Source: Nocardia albiluteola (GTDB lineage: Bacteria > Actinomycetota > Actinomycetes > Mycobacteriales > Mycobacteriaceae). Taken from it: a DNA stretch of 64,000 nucleotides. Below, piece by piece: positions 63,972 through 64,000 of the stretch. A program made the position numbers and the translations under genes. The stretch lies in the NCBI RefSeq assembly GCF_018860155.1, contig NZ_JAHKNI010000027.1, positions 19,785 to 83,784 of the forward strand, given 5' to 3'. Each line of letters starts with the position of its first letter. The first letter of the stretch is position 1. The notes beneath the pieces are model-generated. The model did not search any database, was not told the origin of the DNA, and was given only the letters and a program-made list of their open reading frames with translations.

Positions 63972-64000
63972 CTAGTCGCCGTCGACCGGAATGTTCGCCA
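63972..64000 (-). CDS. C-terminal end of a second AnsP-like permease (runs off window)
   Basis: Only nine codons and the stop are visible. They encode ANIPVDGD, matching VANIPVDGEK, the end of the AnsP at 61615. It is probably a tandem paralogue of that permease on the same strand; a hairpin lies just beyond its stop. Confidence 0.6.

Overview
The window is chromosomal DNA of a very GC-rich actinobacterium. The best fit is a mycolate-bearing genus of the Mycobacteriales, most likely Nocardia. The reasons are: an Mce-type lipoprotein, an AnsP almost superimposable on the mycobacterial one as I remember it, WhiA and OpcA, a KstR-like operator, and gene blocks that I recall from Mycobacterium tuberculosis (uvrC-rapZ-yvcK-whiA; gap-pgk-tpiA and secG; tkt-tal-zwf-opcA-pgl with divergent ctaB; qor with its divergent neighbour; ctaA). 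I saw no tRNA, rRNA, CRISPR array, insertion sequence or phage gene. Assignments rest on reading motifs; no database search was run.

Layout. 1-6980: a leftward operon (APC permease, two DUF1989 proteins, a carboxyltransferase, the start of allophanate hydrolase) with a divergent TetR gene and a 22-bp palindrome between them. It fits guanidine or urea nitrogen assimilation, but the carboxylase lacks its biotin carboxylase and biotin carrier domains. 7116-10552: two related MFS transporters and a VOC protein. 10673-20313: haem A synthesis genes ctaA and ctaB at either end, with a zinc-ribbon protein, a methyltransferase, an exported PheC-like protein, a quinone oxidoreductase, and a TetR/FAD-monooxygenase pair between them. 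20775-27381: the pentose phosphate operon.

27.5-42.0 kb is the most variable stretch. It has an orphan Mce lipoprotein, an epoxide hydrolase and SDR pair sharing a KstR-like site, a 1147-residue SF1 helicase under an SOS-box-like operator, PnuC, SecG, a META lipoprotein, a fused E1 dehydrogenase, a P450, a methyltransferase and a Tat-exported GH3 enzyme. It separates secG from tpiA. 42.0-50.7 kb is core: tpiA-pgk-gap, then whiA-yvcK-rapZ and uvrC, all leftward. 50.8-64.0 kb holds a LysR/BASS-transporter pair, a thioesterase, a MarR remnant, a CocE-type lipoprotein hydrolase, a YcaQ-like protein, a flavin dehydrogenase, two tail-to-tail HAD proteins, an ABC ATPase, a small monooxygenase-like protein with a possible upstream peptide, ansP, a DUF4333 lipoprotein and the tail of a second AnsP-like permease.

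Two themes recur. Many starts have a TANNNT-type -10 hexamer 6-8 bases upstream and no ribosome binding site, as expected for leaderless mRNAs. Two genes (fmdB and the fused E1) are followed by a short diverged copy of their own 3' region, probably the tail of a lost paralogue.
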